Of a stretch of DNA of 64,000 nucleotides, positions 25,997 to 35,373 are shown piece by piece. Positions within the stretch are counted from its first letter, which is position 1, and the number at the start of each line of letters is the position of its first letter. The DNA is taken from assembly GCF_019049245.1 (NCBI RefSeq), contig NZ_JAGMUK010000079.1, forward strand, positions 113,092 to 177,091, given 5' to 3'. The notes beneath the pieces are model-generated. The model was not told the origin of the DNA, ran no database searches, and saw only the letters and a program-made list of their open reading frames with translations. The stretch comes from Streptomyces sp. AC555_RSS877 (GTDB lineage: Bacteria; Actinomycetota; Actinomycetes; Streptomycetales; Streptomycetaceae). Made by a program: the position numbers and the translations under genes.

Positions 25997-27511
25997 ATGA
26001 GCACCGCCCGCTTCACCCTCGACCCCGCCTTCACCATCGGCGAAGTGAACCCCCGCCTCTTCGGCTCCTTCGTCGAACACCTCGGCCGCTGCGTCTACAC
26101 CGGCATCTTCGAACCCGGCCACCCCGCCGCCGACGAGGACGGCATCCGCACCGACGTCCTGGACCTGGTCCGCGAACTCGGCGCGACCGCCATCCGCTAC
26201 CCCGGCGGCAACTTCGTCTCCGGCTACAAGTGGGAGGACTCCGTCGGCCCGGCGGAGGACCGCCCCCGCCGCCTCGACCTGGCCTGGCACTCCACCGAGA
26301 CGAACCGCTTCGGCCTGTCCGAGTACATCGCCTTCCTCCGCAAGCTCGGCCCGCAGGCGGAGCCCATGATGGCCGTCAACCTCGGCACCCGTGGCGTCGC
26401 CGAGGCGCTGGAACTCCAGGAGTACGCCAACCACACCTCCGGCACCGCCCTCGCCGAGCAGCGCATCGCCCACGGCGACAAGGACCCCTTCGGCATCAAG
26501 CTGTGGTGCCTGGGCAACGAGATGGACGGCCCCTGGCAGACCGGCCACAAGACGGCCGAGGAGTACGGCCGCATCGCCGCCGAGACGGCCCGCGCGATGC
26601 GCCAGATCGACCCGAGCGTGGAACTGGTCGCCTGCGGCTCCTCCAGCCAGAGCATGCCGACCTTCGCCGAGTGGGAGGCGACGGTCCTCAAGGAGGCGTA
26701 CGACCTCGTCGACTACATCTCCCTGCACGCCTACTACTGGCCGGAGAACGGCGACGTCGACTCCTTCCTCGCCTCCGCCGTCGACATGGAGTCCTTCATC
26801 GACAACGTGGTCGCGACCGCCGACCACGTGGGCGCGAAGCTCAAGTCGAAGAAGAAGATCAACCTCTCCTTCGACGAGTGGAACGTCTGGTACCTGCCCG
26901 AGTGGGAGGAGCACGCGAAGACGTTCCAGCAGGACGACTGGCCCGAGGCCCCGCGCCTGCTGGAGGACAACTACAGCGTCACGGACGCGGTCGTCTTCGG
27001 CTCGCTGCTCATCGCCCTCCTCCGGCACGCGGACCGCGTCACCGTCGCCTGCCTCGCCCAGCTCGTCAACGTCATCGCCCCGATCATGACCGAGCCGGGC
27101 GGCCCGGCCTGGCGGCAGACGACGTTCTTCCCGTTCGCGCAGGCCTCGAAGTACGGCCGCGGCCAGGTCCTCGACGTGCGCGTCGACTCGCCGACGTACG
27201 AGACGAAGAAGTACGGCGAGGCCGACCTGCTGCACGCCACCGCCGTCCGCGCGGAGGACGGCACGGTCACCGTCTTCGCGGTCAACCGCAGCCAGTCCGA
27301 CGCGCTGCCGCTCGAGGTCGCCCTGAGCGGCCTCGACCTGTCCTCGGTCGTCGAGCACAGCGCCCTCGCGGACGCCGACCCGGACGCCCGCAACACCCTC
27401 GACGACCCCGAGCGGGTCGCCCCGCACCCGGTCGAGGGCTCCGCCCTGACGGACGGCACCCTGACCGCCGTACTGGAGCCGCTGTCCTGGAACGTGATCC
27501 GGCTGGCGTAG
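25997..27511 (+). CDS. abfA: Intracellular GH51 alpha-L-arabinofuranosidase
   Basis: The 504-residue product lacks a signal peptide and has the GH51 (alpha/beta)8 domain. The acid/base is Glu175 in LGNEMDG and the nucleophile Glu294 in FDEWNVWY, followed by a C-terminal beta domain. These retaining enzymes release L-arabinose from arabino-oligosaccharides in the cytoplasm, which fits downstream use of material imported by the preceding ABC system. The gap from the GH43 stop is 69 bp. The length matches characterised GH51 AbfA proteins. Confidence 0.93.
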   Translation: MSTARFTLDPAFTIGEVNPRLFGSFVEHLGRCVYTGIFEPGHPAADEDGIRTDVLDLVRELGATAIRYPGGNFVSGYKWEDSVGPAEDRPRRLDLAWHSTETNRFGLSEYIAFLRKLGPQAEPMMAVNLGTRGVAEALELQEYANHTSGTALAEQRIAHGDKDPFGIKLWCLGNEMDGPWQTGHKTAEEYGRIAAETARAMRQIDPSVELVACGSSSQSMPTFAEWEATVLKEAYDLVDYISLHAYYWPENGDVDSFLASAVDMESFIDNVVATADHVGAKLKSKKKINLSFDEWNVWYLPEWEEHAKTFQQDDWPEAPRLLEDNYSVTDAVVFGSLLIALLRHADRVTVACLAQLVNVIAPIMTEPGGPAWRQTTFFPFAQASKYGRGQVLDVRVDSPTYETKKYGEADLLHATAVRAEDGTVTVFAVNRSQSDALPLEVALSGLDLSSVVEHSALADADPDARNTLDDPERVAPHPVEGSALTDGTLTAVLEPLSWNVIRLA

Positions 27512-27532
27512 CAGCGGCGCAGCAGTCAGGGA

Positions 27533-30529
27533 TCAGCGGCCGGGGGAGTCCACCGGTGCCACCGGCACTCCTCCGGCCGCCACCCCCATCAGGGTCAGCC
27601 GTACGTCCCGCAAGCCCGACGGTGTGGTCCCGTCGGACAGGACCGCTAGCGCCAGTGTGTTGGTGCCACGTGTGCGCAGGATCCCGTTCGGCAGGACGAA
27701 GGTGTGCTGCGGGCCCACGTCGTTGATGTACTGGCCCATGTTCCAGCCGTTCAGGAAGATCTGGACGCGGTAGGCGCGGGTCGGGTCGTCGTCGAGGGTG
27801 AGCCCGATCGAGGCGTCGGTCCCGGGGTCGACGGCCAGCCGGAAGGTCTTCCGGTACCAGGTGACGCCCTGTCCGTGGTCGGCGTGCGGGAGGTCCACCG
27901 TCCGCCACTCGCCGTCCGCGAACCCGGGCAGGTGCCAGCCCTCCCGCTCCCCGAACAGCCCGCCAGTGTTCATCGGCCCGCGCACGGGGTCGGGTTCGGC
28001 CGTGCCCTGCAGCCGCCAGCTCACCTTCGGCTGCGGCGAGGCCCCCTTGAAGGTGACCGCGGTGAGGCCGCGTGCCACCTTGTGCGCGTCGTCCGCCGCG
28101 CCGTCCCGGTCGTGCTGCATACGGCGGACGAGGACGGACAGGACGTGGGTGTCACCGCCCCCTTCACGGAGCTTCTCGCGGAGTTTCCCGGGCAGGGCGA
28201 AGGTGGCCGTCTCCGCCCAGCTGCCCTTCCCCACCGTGTCGGCGTCCGGCACCGGCATGCGGTGCGTGCCCAGCGGCGTCCCGTCCAGCCAGGCCATCAG
28301 CAGGCCCTGCGTGCCCGTGCTGTAGGAGAGGGAGACCGACTCGGCGCCGGATGCGCCGGTGAAGCGCCCCCGGTACCAGACGTCGCCGTAGTGGAAGCCG
28401 TAGTCGTCCGCGAAGAGGACGGGCTGCCCCTCGGGCACGGGCGTGATGCTGAACGACGTCTTCTTGTCGGCGACGGTCCAGGCGGAGTCGTCGAAGTCCG
28501 GCTCCGATTCCGGGTCCTCCGTCCGCCGTCGCCAGCCAGGGGCCAGCGCGGGCAGCGTCACGGGGCCCACGCCGGGCAGCAGCGGCTCGGCCAGCAGACT
28601 GCCGGTGGCGCTGATCCTGGTGCGCAGCGGCCGCTGGTTCCAGGTGACGTGACCGACACCCCTCGGGGCCCACACCTCGAGGCCGGTCGCGCCGTGCGTG
28701 TCGCCGGTCAGGTGCACCGTGTCGCCGCGCACGGTCACCTCGCGCACCAGCGGCGGGCCGTACACCAGCACCGTGCCCGACGGGGTGTCGAACGGCCACA
28801 TCCGCCGGGCGTTCGCGTCGTCGGCGAAGAGCAGCAGCATCGGCCGCTCGGACCCGGCGGCCTCGACCCTGACCCGGGTCAGCCCGCCGACGCCGAGCGG
28901 CGCGGTCACGCGCAGCAGACCGCGGTCGTAGATCCACGCGCCCTCGGGGTCCAGCCGGGTCGCCTCCACGTCCTGTGGGCTCTCCAGCGCGATCTGTGCC
29001 ATGTCGCCGTGCCGCCCCGCGAAGAGGGCGATGTCCAGCCGCCCCGCGGTGAGACAGAACATGGGCGGCACGGTGGCGTACTTCAACTTCCGCCGCCCCA
29101 GGGCCAGATCGGCGGTCAGCAGCAGCGCGTCCCGGGCCGGGACGGTGAACGGCACCGCGAACCCGGCGTCCGGCATGGTCGAGGAGATGTCATCGTCGGT
29201 GTCGTTGCGCACGACGTAGACATGGGAGCCGGTGTCGGGATTGGTGAGGTGGTACACCTTCAGCCGGTCGTCCGTCGCCCTCACCTGCGCCGCCGGGTCC
29301 AGCTTCGCGAAGTCCGGCACGCGTTGCAGCAGATGCCCCAGCTGGTGCATCGGGGTCAGCTTGGCGGTGGCCCTGCGCCCCTCGTCGATGGCCGCCCCGT
29401 AGTCGTACGACGTGTAGACGGCCGGCGCGGGCAGCCAGCCCCAGGAGGTGCCGCCGAAGGTCATGTAGACGTTGTTCAGCGTGATGCCGCCCGCGAGGTT
29501 GGTGAGGTGGAAGCGCCGCTCGTAGGCCGCGTCCCGGGTGCGCCGCGCCTCGGCGTACCCCTTGCCCTGGAAGGTGACACCGCCCCACGCGTCGGACCCG
29601 CCTCCGCCGGACTCGGAAAGGAAGCCGGGCGTCCCGGGGGCGGCCGTGGCCCCGCCCTTGCTGCCGCCGGCGCCGAAGTGCCCCAGGTCCGGTGGCGCTT
29701 GAGCGGGATCGGGAGACGCGTCGAAGCCGTACAGCCAGCGCCCTCTCTCGCCTCCGGTGTCGAACGACCCCGGCAGCCAACGGCCGTTCCTGCCCTTGTC
29801 GTTGTGGAACAGGGGGACGTCGATCCCGTCGGCCCGCACCTTCTTGTACAGGTGGGACATGTACGCCCGGCCGATCGGGTCGCCGGCGAAGGAGTCGTAC
29901 TCGTTCTCGATCTGGTAGAGCAGGACCGTGCCCGTGCCCCGGGTGAACTGGTGCCGGGCGACGATCGCGTTCACCTCGGTCAGCCACTCGTCGGCGTACT
30001 TCAGGTAGGCCGGGTCGGAGGTGCGCGCCCGGCCCTCGGTCGCCGTGAGCCAGCCGGGGAAGCCGCCGGCGTCGACCTGCGCGTCGATGTACGGGCCCGG
30101 GCGCAGGATGACGTACAGGCCGGTCTCGGCGGCCGTGCGCAGGAACAGGCCGAGGTCGCGGACGCCCGTGAAGTCGTACTCGCCGGGTGCGGGGGAGTGG
30201 TGGTTCCAGGCGACGTACGCGCTGACCGCGTTGTGGCCGTGCGCACGCATCTTCTGCAGGACGTCCCGCCACAGCGAGGGGCTCGGCAGCCGGAACGGGT
30301 GCATCTCGCCCGACCACAACACCAGCCGCCTGCCGTCGACGAGCAGTGAGTACCGGTCGAAGCCGACCGAGTGGCGGCGGCGGTCGGCGGCGGGCGGGCC
30401 CGGCGCGGGGCCCGTGGGCACGCTGCGGGACACGGGGGTGTTCGTCGCGAAGCCGCCGCTGCCGCTCAGCGCGAGGCCGAGCGCCGTGGTGCCGGCGAGG
30501 GCGCTGAATGTACGTCTGCTGAGCCCCAA
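27533..30529 (-). CDS. Secreted GH35 beta-galactosidase
   Basis: The 998-residue product has a twin-arginine-like leader (LSRRTFSALAG) and an N-terminal GH35 TIM barrel. The acid/base is Glu210 in YQIENEYDS and the likely nucleophile Glu306 in FLSESGGGGSDAWGG. Beta-sandwich domains and C-terminal jelly-roll (galactose-binding-like) domains follow, the multidomain size of large beta-galactosidases. The start is TTG 30529 with AGGAGG seven bases upstream. It converges on abfA with only 21 bp between them. Debranching galactan or arabinogalactan side chains would fit the neighbourhood. Confidence 0.9.
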   Translation of the reverse strand: MGLSRRTFSALAGTTALGLALSGSGGFATNTPVSRSVPTGPAPGPPAADRRRHSVGFDRYSLLVDGRRLVLWSGEMHPFRLPSPSLWRDVLQKMRAHGHNAVSAYVAWNHHSPAPGEYDFTGVRDLGLFLRTAAETGLYVILRPGPYIDAQVDAGGFPGWLTATEGRARTSDPAYLKYADEWLTEVNAIVARHQFTRGTGTVLLYQIENEYDSFAGDPIGRAYMSHLYKKVRADGIDVPLFHNDKGRNGRWLPGSFDTGGERGRWLYGFDASPDPAQAPPDLGHFGAGGSKGGATAAPGTPGFLSESGGGGSDAWGGVTFQGKGYAEARRTRDAAYERRFHLTNLAGGITLNNVYMTFGGTSWGWLPAPAVYTSYDYGAAIDEGRRATAKLTPMHQLGHLLQRVPDFAKLDPAAQVRATDDRLKVYHLTNPDTGSHVYVVRNDTDDDISSTMPDAGFAVPFTVPARDALLLTADLALGRRKLKYATVPPMFCLTAGRLDIALFAGRHGDMAQIALESPQDVEATRLDPEGAWIYDRGLLRVTAPLGVGGLTRVRVEAAGSERPMLLLFADDANARRMWPFDTPSGTVLVYGPPLVREVTVRGDTVHLTGDTHGATGLEVWAPRGVGHVTWNQRPLRTRISATGSLLAEPLLPGVGPVTLPALAPGWRRRTEDPESEPDFDDSAWTVADKKTSFSITPVPEGQPVLFADDYGFHYGDVWYRGRFTGASGAESVSLSYSTGTQGLLMAWLDGTPLGTHRMPVPDADTVGKGSWAETATFALPGKLREKLREGGGDTHVLSVLVRRMQHDRDGAADDAHKVARGLTAVTFKGASPQPKVSWRLQGTAEPDPVRGPMNTGGLFGEREGWHLPGFADGEWRTVDLPHADHGQGVTWYRKTFRLAVDPGTDASIGLTLDDDPTRAYRVQIFLNGWNMGQYINDVGPQHTFVLPNGILRTRGTNTLALAVLSDGTTPSGLRDVRLTLMGVAAGGVPVAPVDSPGR

Positions 30530-30613
30530 GGGAGCGCCTCCTGTAGTGCCTGTGCCGTCCGCGACCGAGGGTGCTGGGTCATTCTGTACGGTCGGACACC
30601 GCACAATTGTCGT

Positions 30614-31072
30614 ATGAGGATCTCTGCGCGGGCGGACTACGCGGTACGGGCGGTGCTGGAGGTCGCCGTACGGCAGGACGGCGGACCGGTGAAGGCGGAG
30701 ACCGTCGCGGCCGTCCAGGGCATCCCGCACAAGTTCCTGGAAGGCATTCTCGGCGACCTGAGACGCGGCGGCATCGTCGACAGCCGGCGCGGCGGGGGCG
30801 GCGGCTACCGGCTGGCCCGCGAGGCCGGGGCGATCACGGTCGCCGACGTCATCCGCGCAGTCGACGGGCCCATCGTGTCGGTGCGCGGCGAACGGCCCAC
30901 CGGACTCGCGTACACCGGATCGGCCCAGCCCCTGCTGCCGTTGTGGATCGCGCTGCGGGCCAACGTCCGCAAGATCCTGGAAGGCGTCACCATCGCCGAC
31001 ATCGCGGCGGACGCCCTGCCCGAGCCGGTACAGCGGCTGGCGGCGGAACCGGCCGCCTGGGAGAACCCCTGA
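30614..31072 (+). CDS. Rrf2-family transcriptional regulator
   Basis: The 152-residue product starts MRISARADYAVRAVLEVAV, the classic Rrf2 N-terminus, with a winged HTH over roughly the first 65 residues and GGGYRLAREAGAITVADVIRAVDGP. No Cys is present, so the Fe-S cluster of IscR/NsrR is ruled out. It probably senses something else, as cysteine-free members do. It is divergent from the GH35 gene, 84 bp apart, and may control it. It has little or no leader with a Shine-Dalgarno, so it may be translated from a near-leaderless mRNA. Confidence 0.88.
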   Translation: MRISARADYAVRAVLEVAVRQDGGPVKAETVAAVQGIPHKFLEGILGDLRRGGIVDSRRGGGGGYRLAREAGAITVADVIRAVDGPIVSVRGERPTGLAYTGSAQPLLPLWIALRANVRKILEGVTIADIAADALPEPVQRLAAEPAAWENP

Positions 31073-31367
31073 GCCTGTGAGGGCCCCTCCTCCGGGTCCC
31101 GGGTTCCACCCGGAATGACGACCCGCGGTCACGTCCCGTTCATCCCTGCTCAGCCACCGGGAAACCTACGACGACGGCACGCCCGCCCGTGACGGTGTGA
31201 ACGGGTCGGGGTGAATGGCCGGAGTTCGACCTGTCCATGACATGTCAGGTCTCCCTACGATGCGATCGCCTCGCGCCTCCACGGCAACTGCACAGAGTCT
31301 CCACAGCTTTGGAACCCGGAGCCGGGGCCCATCCACCCCCCACCGATCCCATCGAAAGGGAGGGACA

Positions 31368-32018
31368 GTGACCACTGGCCTGCTCATGGGTGGCGCGATC
31401 GCCGCGCTCCTCACCGCCGCACTGCCCGCGCAAAGCCCGTCCTCCGGGTTCGAGGACCCGCCCCCGGACAAGATCGTCATCAAGGTCGCCACGGTGAACG
31501 GCTCCGGCTGTCCGCAGGGCACCGCCGCGGTGGCCGTCTCCGAGGACAACACCGCCTTCACCGTGACCTACAGCGACTACCTCGCCCAGGCCGGCGGCAA
31601 CTCGGACCCCACGGCCTTCCGCAAGAACTGCCAGCTCAACCTGCTCGTGCACGTCCCGCAGGGCTTCACGTACGCCGTCGCCAGCGCGGACTACCGCGGC
31701 TTCGCCGCACTCCAGTCCGGCGCGAGCGCCGTCCAGAGAGCCTCGTACTACTTCCAGGGTTCCTCGAGCACGGTGTTCAAGAGCCACCCCTTCGCCGGCC
31801 CCTACAACGACAACTGGCAGGCCACCGACACCACGGACTGGGCCCAACTGGTCTGGGCACCCTGCGGAGTCCAGCGCAACTTCAACATCAACACCGAGCT
31901 CCGCGTGACGGCCGGCAGCCAGGCGCCGGGCAAGGTCAGCTTCATGACGATGGACTCGACGGACGGGGACATCAGCACGGTGTACCACCTGGCGTGGAAG
32001 GAGTGCCCGGAGTCCTGA
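31368..32018 (+). CDS. Secreted DUF4360 protein
   Basis: The 216-residue product has an N-terminal hydrophobic leader (LLMGGAIAALLTAALPAQS) and a beta-rich domain with Cys pairs (GSGCPQGTAAVAV, RKNCQLNLLVHVPQGFTY, VWAPCGVQRNFNIN, AWKECPES). This is the DUF4360 pattern of small secreted proteins in Actinobacteria and fungi. Four conserved Cys suggest two disulfides. GTG 31368 follows AAAGGGAGGG. A strong hairpin ends the transcript 10 bp after the stop. Function unknown. Confidence 0.87.
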   Translation: MTTGLLMGGAIAALLTAALPAQSPSSGFEDPPPDKIVIKVATVNGSGCPQGTAAVAVSEDNTAFTVTYSDYLAQAGGNSDPTAFRKNCQLNLLVHVPQGFTYAVASADYRGFAALQSGASAVQRASYYFQGSSSTVFKSHPFAGPYNDNWQATDTTDWAQLVWAPCGVQRNFNINTELRVTAGSQAPGKVSFMTMDSTDGDISTVYHLAWKECPES

Positions 32019-32028
32019 CGAGGTACCG

Positions 32029-32057
32029 CGGTGGCCCCGCGAGCGGCGGGGCCACCG
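32029..32057 (+). terminator. Terminator hairpin after DUF4360 gene
   Basis: Perfect 12-bp stem CGGTGGCCCCGC / GCGGGGCCACCG with a 5-nt loop, 10 bp past the DUF4360 stop codon. Confidence 0.85.
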
Positions 32058-32256
32058 CCGGTCCGTCCATGGCGCGCGTGAGAGTAACTGTCATGAGCAC
32101 GACATTATTGAGCGAGCCGGTTCCGTCGGTCTTCCGCCGGTCGGGTAAGGCGACAATCCGTCAAGTCCTTGCGAGACAGCCCGTCGTGCGAGGCGGGGCG
32201 AGGTAGCGTGGCGACCTAAAGGGATAAAACGGGTCAAAAGCTTCGAAGGGTTTCGC

Positions 32257-32565
32257 ATGGGAGTACGAATGAGGCTGACCGGACGCGTCGAACAGCGCAT
32301 CGCCAAGGACTTCCCCGGCCGCGACGGCCGGGTCGTGGAGGAACTCCTCGCCGAACTCGTCCACCACCTCACCGAGCGGGGCGACAGCGAGGACAAGGAA
32401 CGCATCGCCGCCGCGACCCTCCTGTGCAGCCGGGGCCGCATGGACCGCCTCCTCGACGCCCTGCAGCTGGCCAAGGAGGACTGGCGCGATGTGCTGGTGG
32501 GGGCGGGGCTGGCGGACGCGGGCTGGCGGGAACGGCTGGAGGCGGACTTCGGGCCGGGGGTGTGA
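32257..32565 (+). CDS. Small helical protein of unknown function
   Basis: The 102-residue product is largely helical and charged (VVEELLAELVHHLTERGDSEDKERIAAATLL) with no signal peptide or known motif. ATG 32269 is an alternative start. The sequence has normal Streptomyces codon use, which supports it being real. It lies alone between the DUF4360 terminator and the endo-arabinanase promoter, with AT-rich sequence just upstream. Confidence 0.6.
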   Translation: MGVRMRLTGRVEQRIAKDFPGRDGRVVEELLAELVHHLTERGDSEDKERIAAATLLCSRGRMDRLLDALQLAKEDWRDVLVGAGLADAGWRERLEADFGPGV

Positions 32566-32637
32566 GAAAGGGCCTGCCGCGGCCGTGATCGAGGAGGTGC
32601 CGTACCGGGGGAGCGATTACTGGGGCTGCGCGGACCA

Positions 32638-32666
32638 TTGACGCGGAAGGGGTTCGATTCTACGGT
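32638..32666 (+). promoter_or_regulatory. Promoter for endo-arabinanase pair
   Basis: TTGACG (32638-32643), a 17-bp spacer and TACGGT (32661-32666). The block CCATTGACGCGxAAGxG...TTCGAxxxTACGGTCC is shared with the ABC promoter at 21699. The start codon is 70 bp downstream. Confidence 0.75.
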
Positions 32667-32683
32667 CCGTCCGAAGTTCTGAT

Positions 32684-32704
32684 CGGTGATCGAAATACCG
32701 AACG
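32684..32704 (-). promoter_or_regulatory. Candidate IclR operator, site E
   Basis: Minus strand reads CGTTCGGTATTTCGATCACC, matching sites A-D. It is about 20 bp downstream of the -10 element and before the GTG of the GH43 gene. Confidence 0.55.
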
Positions 32705-32735
32705 GACCGTATCCCCCCGCACAAGGAGGCCCCGC

Positions 32736-33713
32736 GTGAGCCGCACCTCCCGTACACCCCGCCGAACCGCCCTCCTAGCCGTCCCAGCAGCCGTCCTGCT
32801 CGCCCTGATACCGAGCAGCGCGTCCGCCTACCCCAACCCCGGCCGGGTCACCGGCGACATCGTCGTCCACGACCCGACGATGATCCGCACCTCCTCCGGC
32901 CGCTACCTGCTCTACGGCACCGGCGGCGGCCTCGACCACAAGAGCTCCACCGACCGGACCGCCTTCGTCGGCGGCGCCGACGCCTTCTCCGCCAAGCCGG
33001 GTTGGTGGTCGTCGTACGCCACCGAGGCCTGGGCGCCCGACATCTCGTACCACGGCGGCAAGTACCTGATGTACTACGCCGTCTCGACCTTCGGGTCGAA
33101 CAGGTCCGCCATCGGACTGGCGACCTCGGCGACCGGGCTGCCCGGCTCCTGGACCGACCAGGGCACCGTCTACACCTCCACCACCTCCAGCGACTACAAC
33201 GCCATCGACCCGAACCTCTTCGTGGACACCGACGGCAAGTGGTGGCTGTCCTTCGGCAGTTGGTGGACCGGCCTGAAGATGATCCAGATCAACCCCGCCA
33301 CCGGCAAGCAGCTCGCCGGCAACACCACGCGCTACTCGATCGCCTCCCGCCCCACCGGGACCAAGGCCGTCGAGGCCCCGTCCATCGTCAAGCGGGGGAG
33401 CTACTACTACCTCTTCGCCTCGTACGACACCTGCTGCGCCGGCACCGGGTCGACGTACAAGGTCAAGGTCGGCCGCGCCACCAGTGTCACCGGGCCGTAC
33501 CACGACAAGAACGGCGTCCCGATGACGAACAACGGCGGGACGCCGGTGCTGGAGACCCACGGGAGCGTGATCGGCCCCGGCGGACAGTCGATCATGAACG
33601 ACTCCGACGGGGACCTGATCGTCTACCACTACTACGACGGCAACGACAACGGCACGCCCAAGCTGGGCGTCAACCTACTGAACTGGAGCTCCGGATGGCC
33701 CGTCGCATACTGA
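32736..33713 (+). CDS. Secreted GH43 endo-1,5-alpha-L-arabinanase
   Basis: The 325-residue product has a signal peptide (TALLAVPAAVLLALIPSSASAY) and a single GH43 five-bladed propeller. The catalytic base is Asp46 in VVHDPTMIR, the second Asp is in NAIDPNL and the acid Glu in VEAPSIVKRG. It is a close paralogue of the 24959 gene (shared APDISY, LMYYAVSTFGSN and YLFASYDTCC). GTG 32736 has AAGGAGG upstream. The next GH43 gene starts 19 bp before this stop codon, so the two are coupled. Confidence 0.9.
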   Translation: MSRTSRTPRRTALLAVPAAVLLALIPSSASAYPNPGRVTGDIVVHDPTMIRTSSGRYLLYGTGGGLDHKSSTDRTAFVGGADAFSAKPGWWSSYATEAWAPDISYHGGKYLMYYAVSTFGSNRSAIGLATSATGLPGSWTDQGTVYTSTTSSDYNAIDPNLFVDTDGKWWLSFGSWWTGLKMIQINPATGKQLAGNTTRYSIASRPTGTKAVEAPSIVKRGSYYYLFASYDTCCAGTGSTYKVKVGRATSVTGPYHDKNGVPMTNNGGTPVLETHGSVIGPGGQSIMNDSDGDLIVYHYYDGNDNGTPKLGVNLLNWSSGWPVAY

Positions 33714-35131
33714 CCCTGCTGGCAGCGCTGCTGCTGGCTCTCTCGCTCGGGCAGTCGTCCGCGAGCGCGGCCTCGTTCACCAACGCGATCAAGGCGCAGA
33801 AGGGCGCCGACCCCTGGATCTCGTTCCACAACGGCAACTACTACATGGTGACGACCAGTTGGACCGACGTCATCACCCTGCGCAAGTCCGCCACCCTCGC
33901 CGGCCTGGCCACCGCGCCCAGCGTCCAGGTGTGGAAGGGCGACGCCGCCTCCCCGGGCTTCAACACCTGGGCGCCCGAGATGCACTACCTCAACGGCCGC
34001 TGGTACCTGTACTACGTCGCCGGACAGAACGTCTCCGACTACAACCCGACCCAGCGCACGCACGTCCTGGAGAGCGCGGGCTCGGATCCGATGGGCCCGT
34101 ACACGTACAAGAACCAGCTCAACTCCGCCTGGATGCTGGACCCGACGGTCGCCACCATCAACGGGCAGCTGTACCTGTTCGGCAGCGCGGGCGGAGGCGG
34201 CACCCAGAACCTCGTCGCGGCGCGGATGTCCAACCCGTACACCCTCGCCACCGGCTTCTCCACCATCTCCACGCCGACCAACTCGTGGGAGACGTCCGGC
34301 GCCCCGGTGAACGAGGGGCCGGAGATCCTCCAACGCGGTGGCAGGACCTTCCTCATCTACTCGGCGAGCGGCTGCTGGACCCCCGACTACAAGCTCGGCC
34401 AGCTCACCCTCACCGGCTCCGATCCGCTGTCCGCGTCCTCGTGGACGAAGAAGTCCACGCCGGTGTTCCAGCGGAACGACGCGAACGGTGTCTACGGTCC
34501 CGGTCACCACGGCCACTTCAAGTCCCCTGACGGCACCGAGGACTGGATCGTCTACCACGCCAACGACGCCGCCTCCGAGGGCTGCGACAACGGGCGTACG
34601 GCGCGGGCTCAGAAGCTCACCTGGAACTCCGACGGCACGCCGAACTTCGGTACGCCGGTCAGGCTCGGGGCGAGCCTGACCGGCCCGTCCGGTGAGCCGT
34701 CCACCGCGTCGACGACGTACACCATCAGCAACCGCAACAGCGGCAAGTGCCTCGACGTCGCCGGGAGCTCGACGGCCGACGGTGCCAACGTCCAGCAGTA
34801 CACGTGCGGCAGCGGCAACAACCAGAGGTGGCGGATCGAGGACCAGGGCGACGACACCAGCCGGCTCGTGAACGTCGCCACCGGCAAGGTGCTCGACACC
34901 GCCGACTGCTCGTCCGCCGACGGTGCCGACCTGCGGCAGTGGTCGTGGCTGAACAACACCTGCCAGCGGTTCCGGTTCCTGGCCACCGACAGCGGCTACG
35001 TCCGCATCGTCAACCAGGCCACGGGCAAGGTCGCCGACGTCGCGAACTGCTCCGCCGCGGACGCCGCCGACGTACGTCAGTGGTCCTGGCTGAACAACGC
35101 CTGCCAGCAGTGGAGGCTGAACCCGGTTTAA
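33695..35131 (+). CDS. Secreted GH43 arabinofuranosidase with ricin-type lectin domain
   Basis: The 478-residue product has a signal peptide (RRILTLLAALLLALSLGQSSASA), then a GH43 propeller with catalytic Asp39 in GADPWIS, MLDPTVA and NEGPEILQRG. A C-terminal beta-trefoil (CBM13/ricin B-like, from ~residue 340) follows, with three repeats carrying QxW motifs: QRWRIED, QRFRFLA and QQWRLNP. The lectin domain would tether the enzyme to polysaccharide. GH43 members of this type are often exo-acting alpha-L-arabinofuranosidases. ATG 33695 has GGAG six bases upstream inside the previous gene. Confidence 0.9.
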   Translation: MARRILTLLAALLLALSLGQSSASAASFTNAIKAQKGADPWISFHNGNYYMVTTSWTDVITLRKSATLAGLATAPSVQVWKGDAASPGFNTWAPEMHYLNGRWYLYYVAGQNVSDYNPTQRTHVLESAGSDPMGPYTYKNQLNSAWMLDPTVATINGQLYLFGSAGGGGTQNLVAARMSNPYTLATGFSTISTPTNSWETSGAPVNEGPEILQRGGRTFLIYSASGCWTPDYKLGQLTLTGSDPLSASSWTKKSTPVFQRNDANGVYGPGHHGHFKSPDGTEDWIVYHANDAASEGCDNGRTARAQKLTWNSDGTPNFGTPVRLGASLTGPSGEPSTASTTYTISNRNSGKCLDVAGSSTADGANVQQYTCGSGNNQRWRIEDQGDDTSRLVNVATGKVLDTADCSSADGADLRQWSWLNNTCQRFRFLATDSGYVRIVNQATGKVADVANCSAADAADVRQWSWLNNACQQWRLNPV

Positions 35132-35185
35132 GGCAGCCCGCAAGGGCGGTTCTCGCCCCCGCCGCCCCTTCCCGTTCCCGTCCTT

Positions 35186-35306
35186 CTGGGGCTCCGCCCC
35201 CAAACCCCCGCTCCTCAAACGCCGGAGGGGCTGAATTTCAGCCCGTCCGGCGTTTGAGGACGAGGCCCTTCGGGCCGAAGCGGGGGTCTGGGGGCGGAGC
35301 CCCCAG
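35186..35306. repeat. Large palindromic Streptomyces repeat, likely bidirectional terminator
   Basis: The inner stem is TCCTCAAACGCCGGAGGGGC (plus TGAA) against TTCAGCCCGTCCGGCGTTTG (plus AGGA), one mismatch. The outer arms are CTGGGGCTCCGCCCCC near 35186 and GGGGGCGGAGCCCCCAG near 35290. This element type is widespread between Streptomyces genes. Here it separates a plus-strand GH43 gene from a converging aminotransferase gene and could end transcription both ways. Confidence 0.85.
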
Positions 35307-35373
35307 GGGCGGGACGGGGCGGGACGGGGCGGCGGGGGCGCGACCAGTCACAAACCTGCGGCGTCCAGGCGTC

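Noticed and set aside
35186..35306. Possible riboswitch or attachment site
   Set aside because: The palindrome belongs to a repeat type common between Streptomyces genes and separates two converging genes, so a terminator or repeat is simpler.
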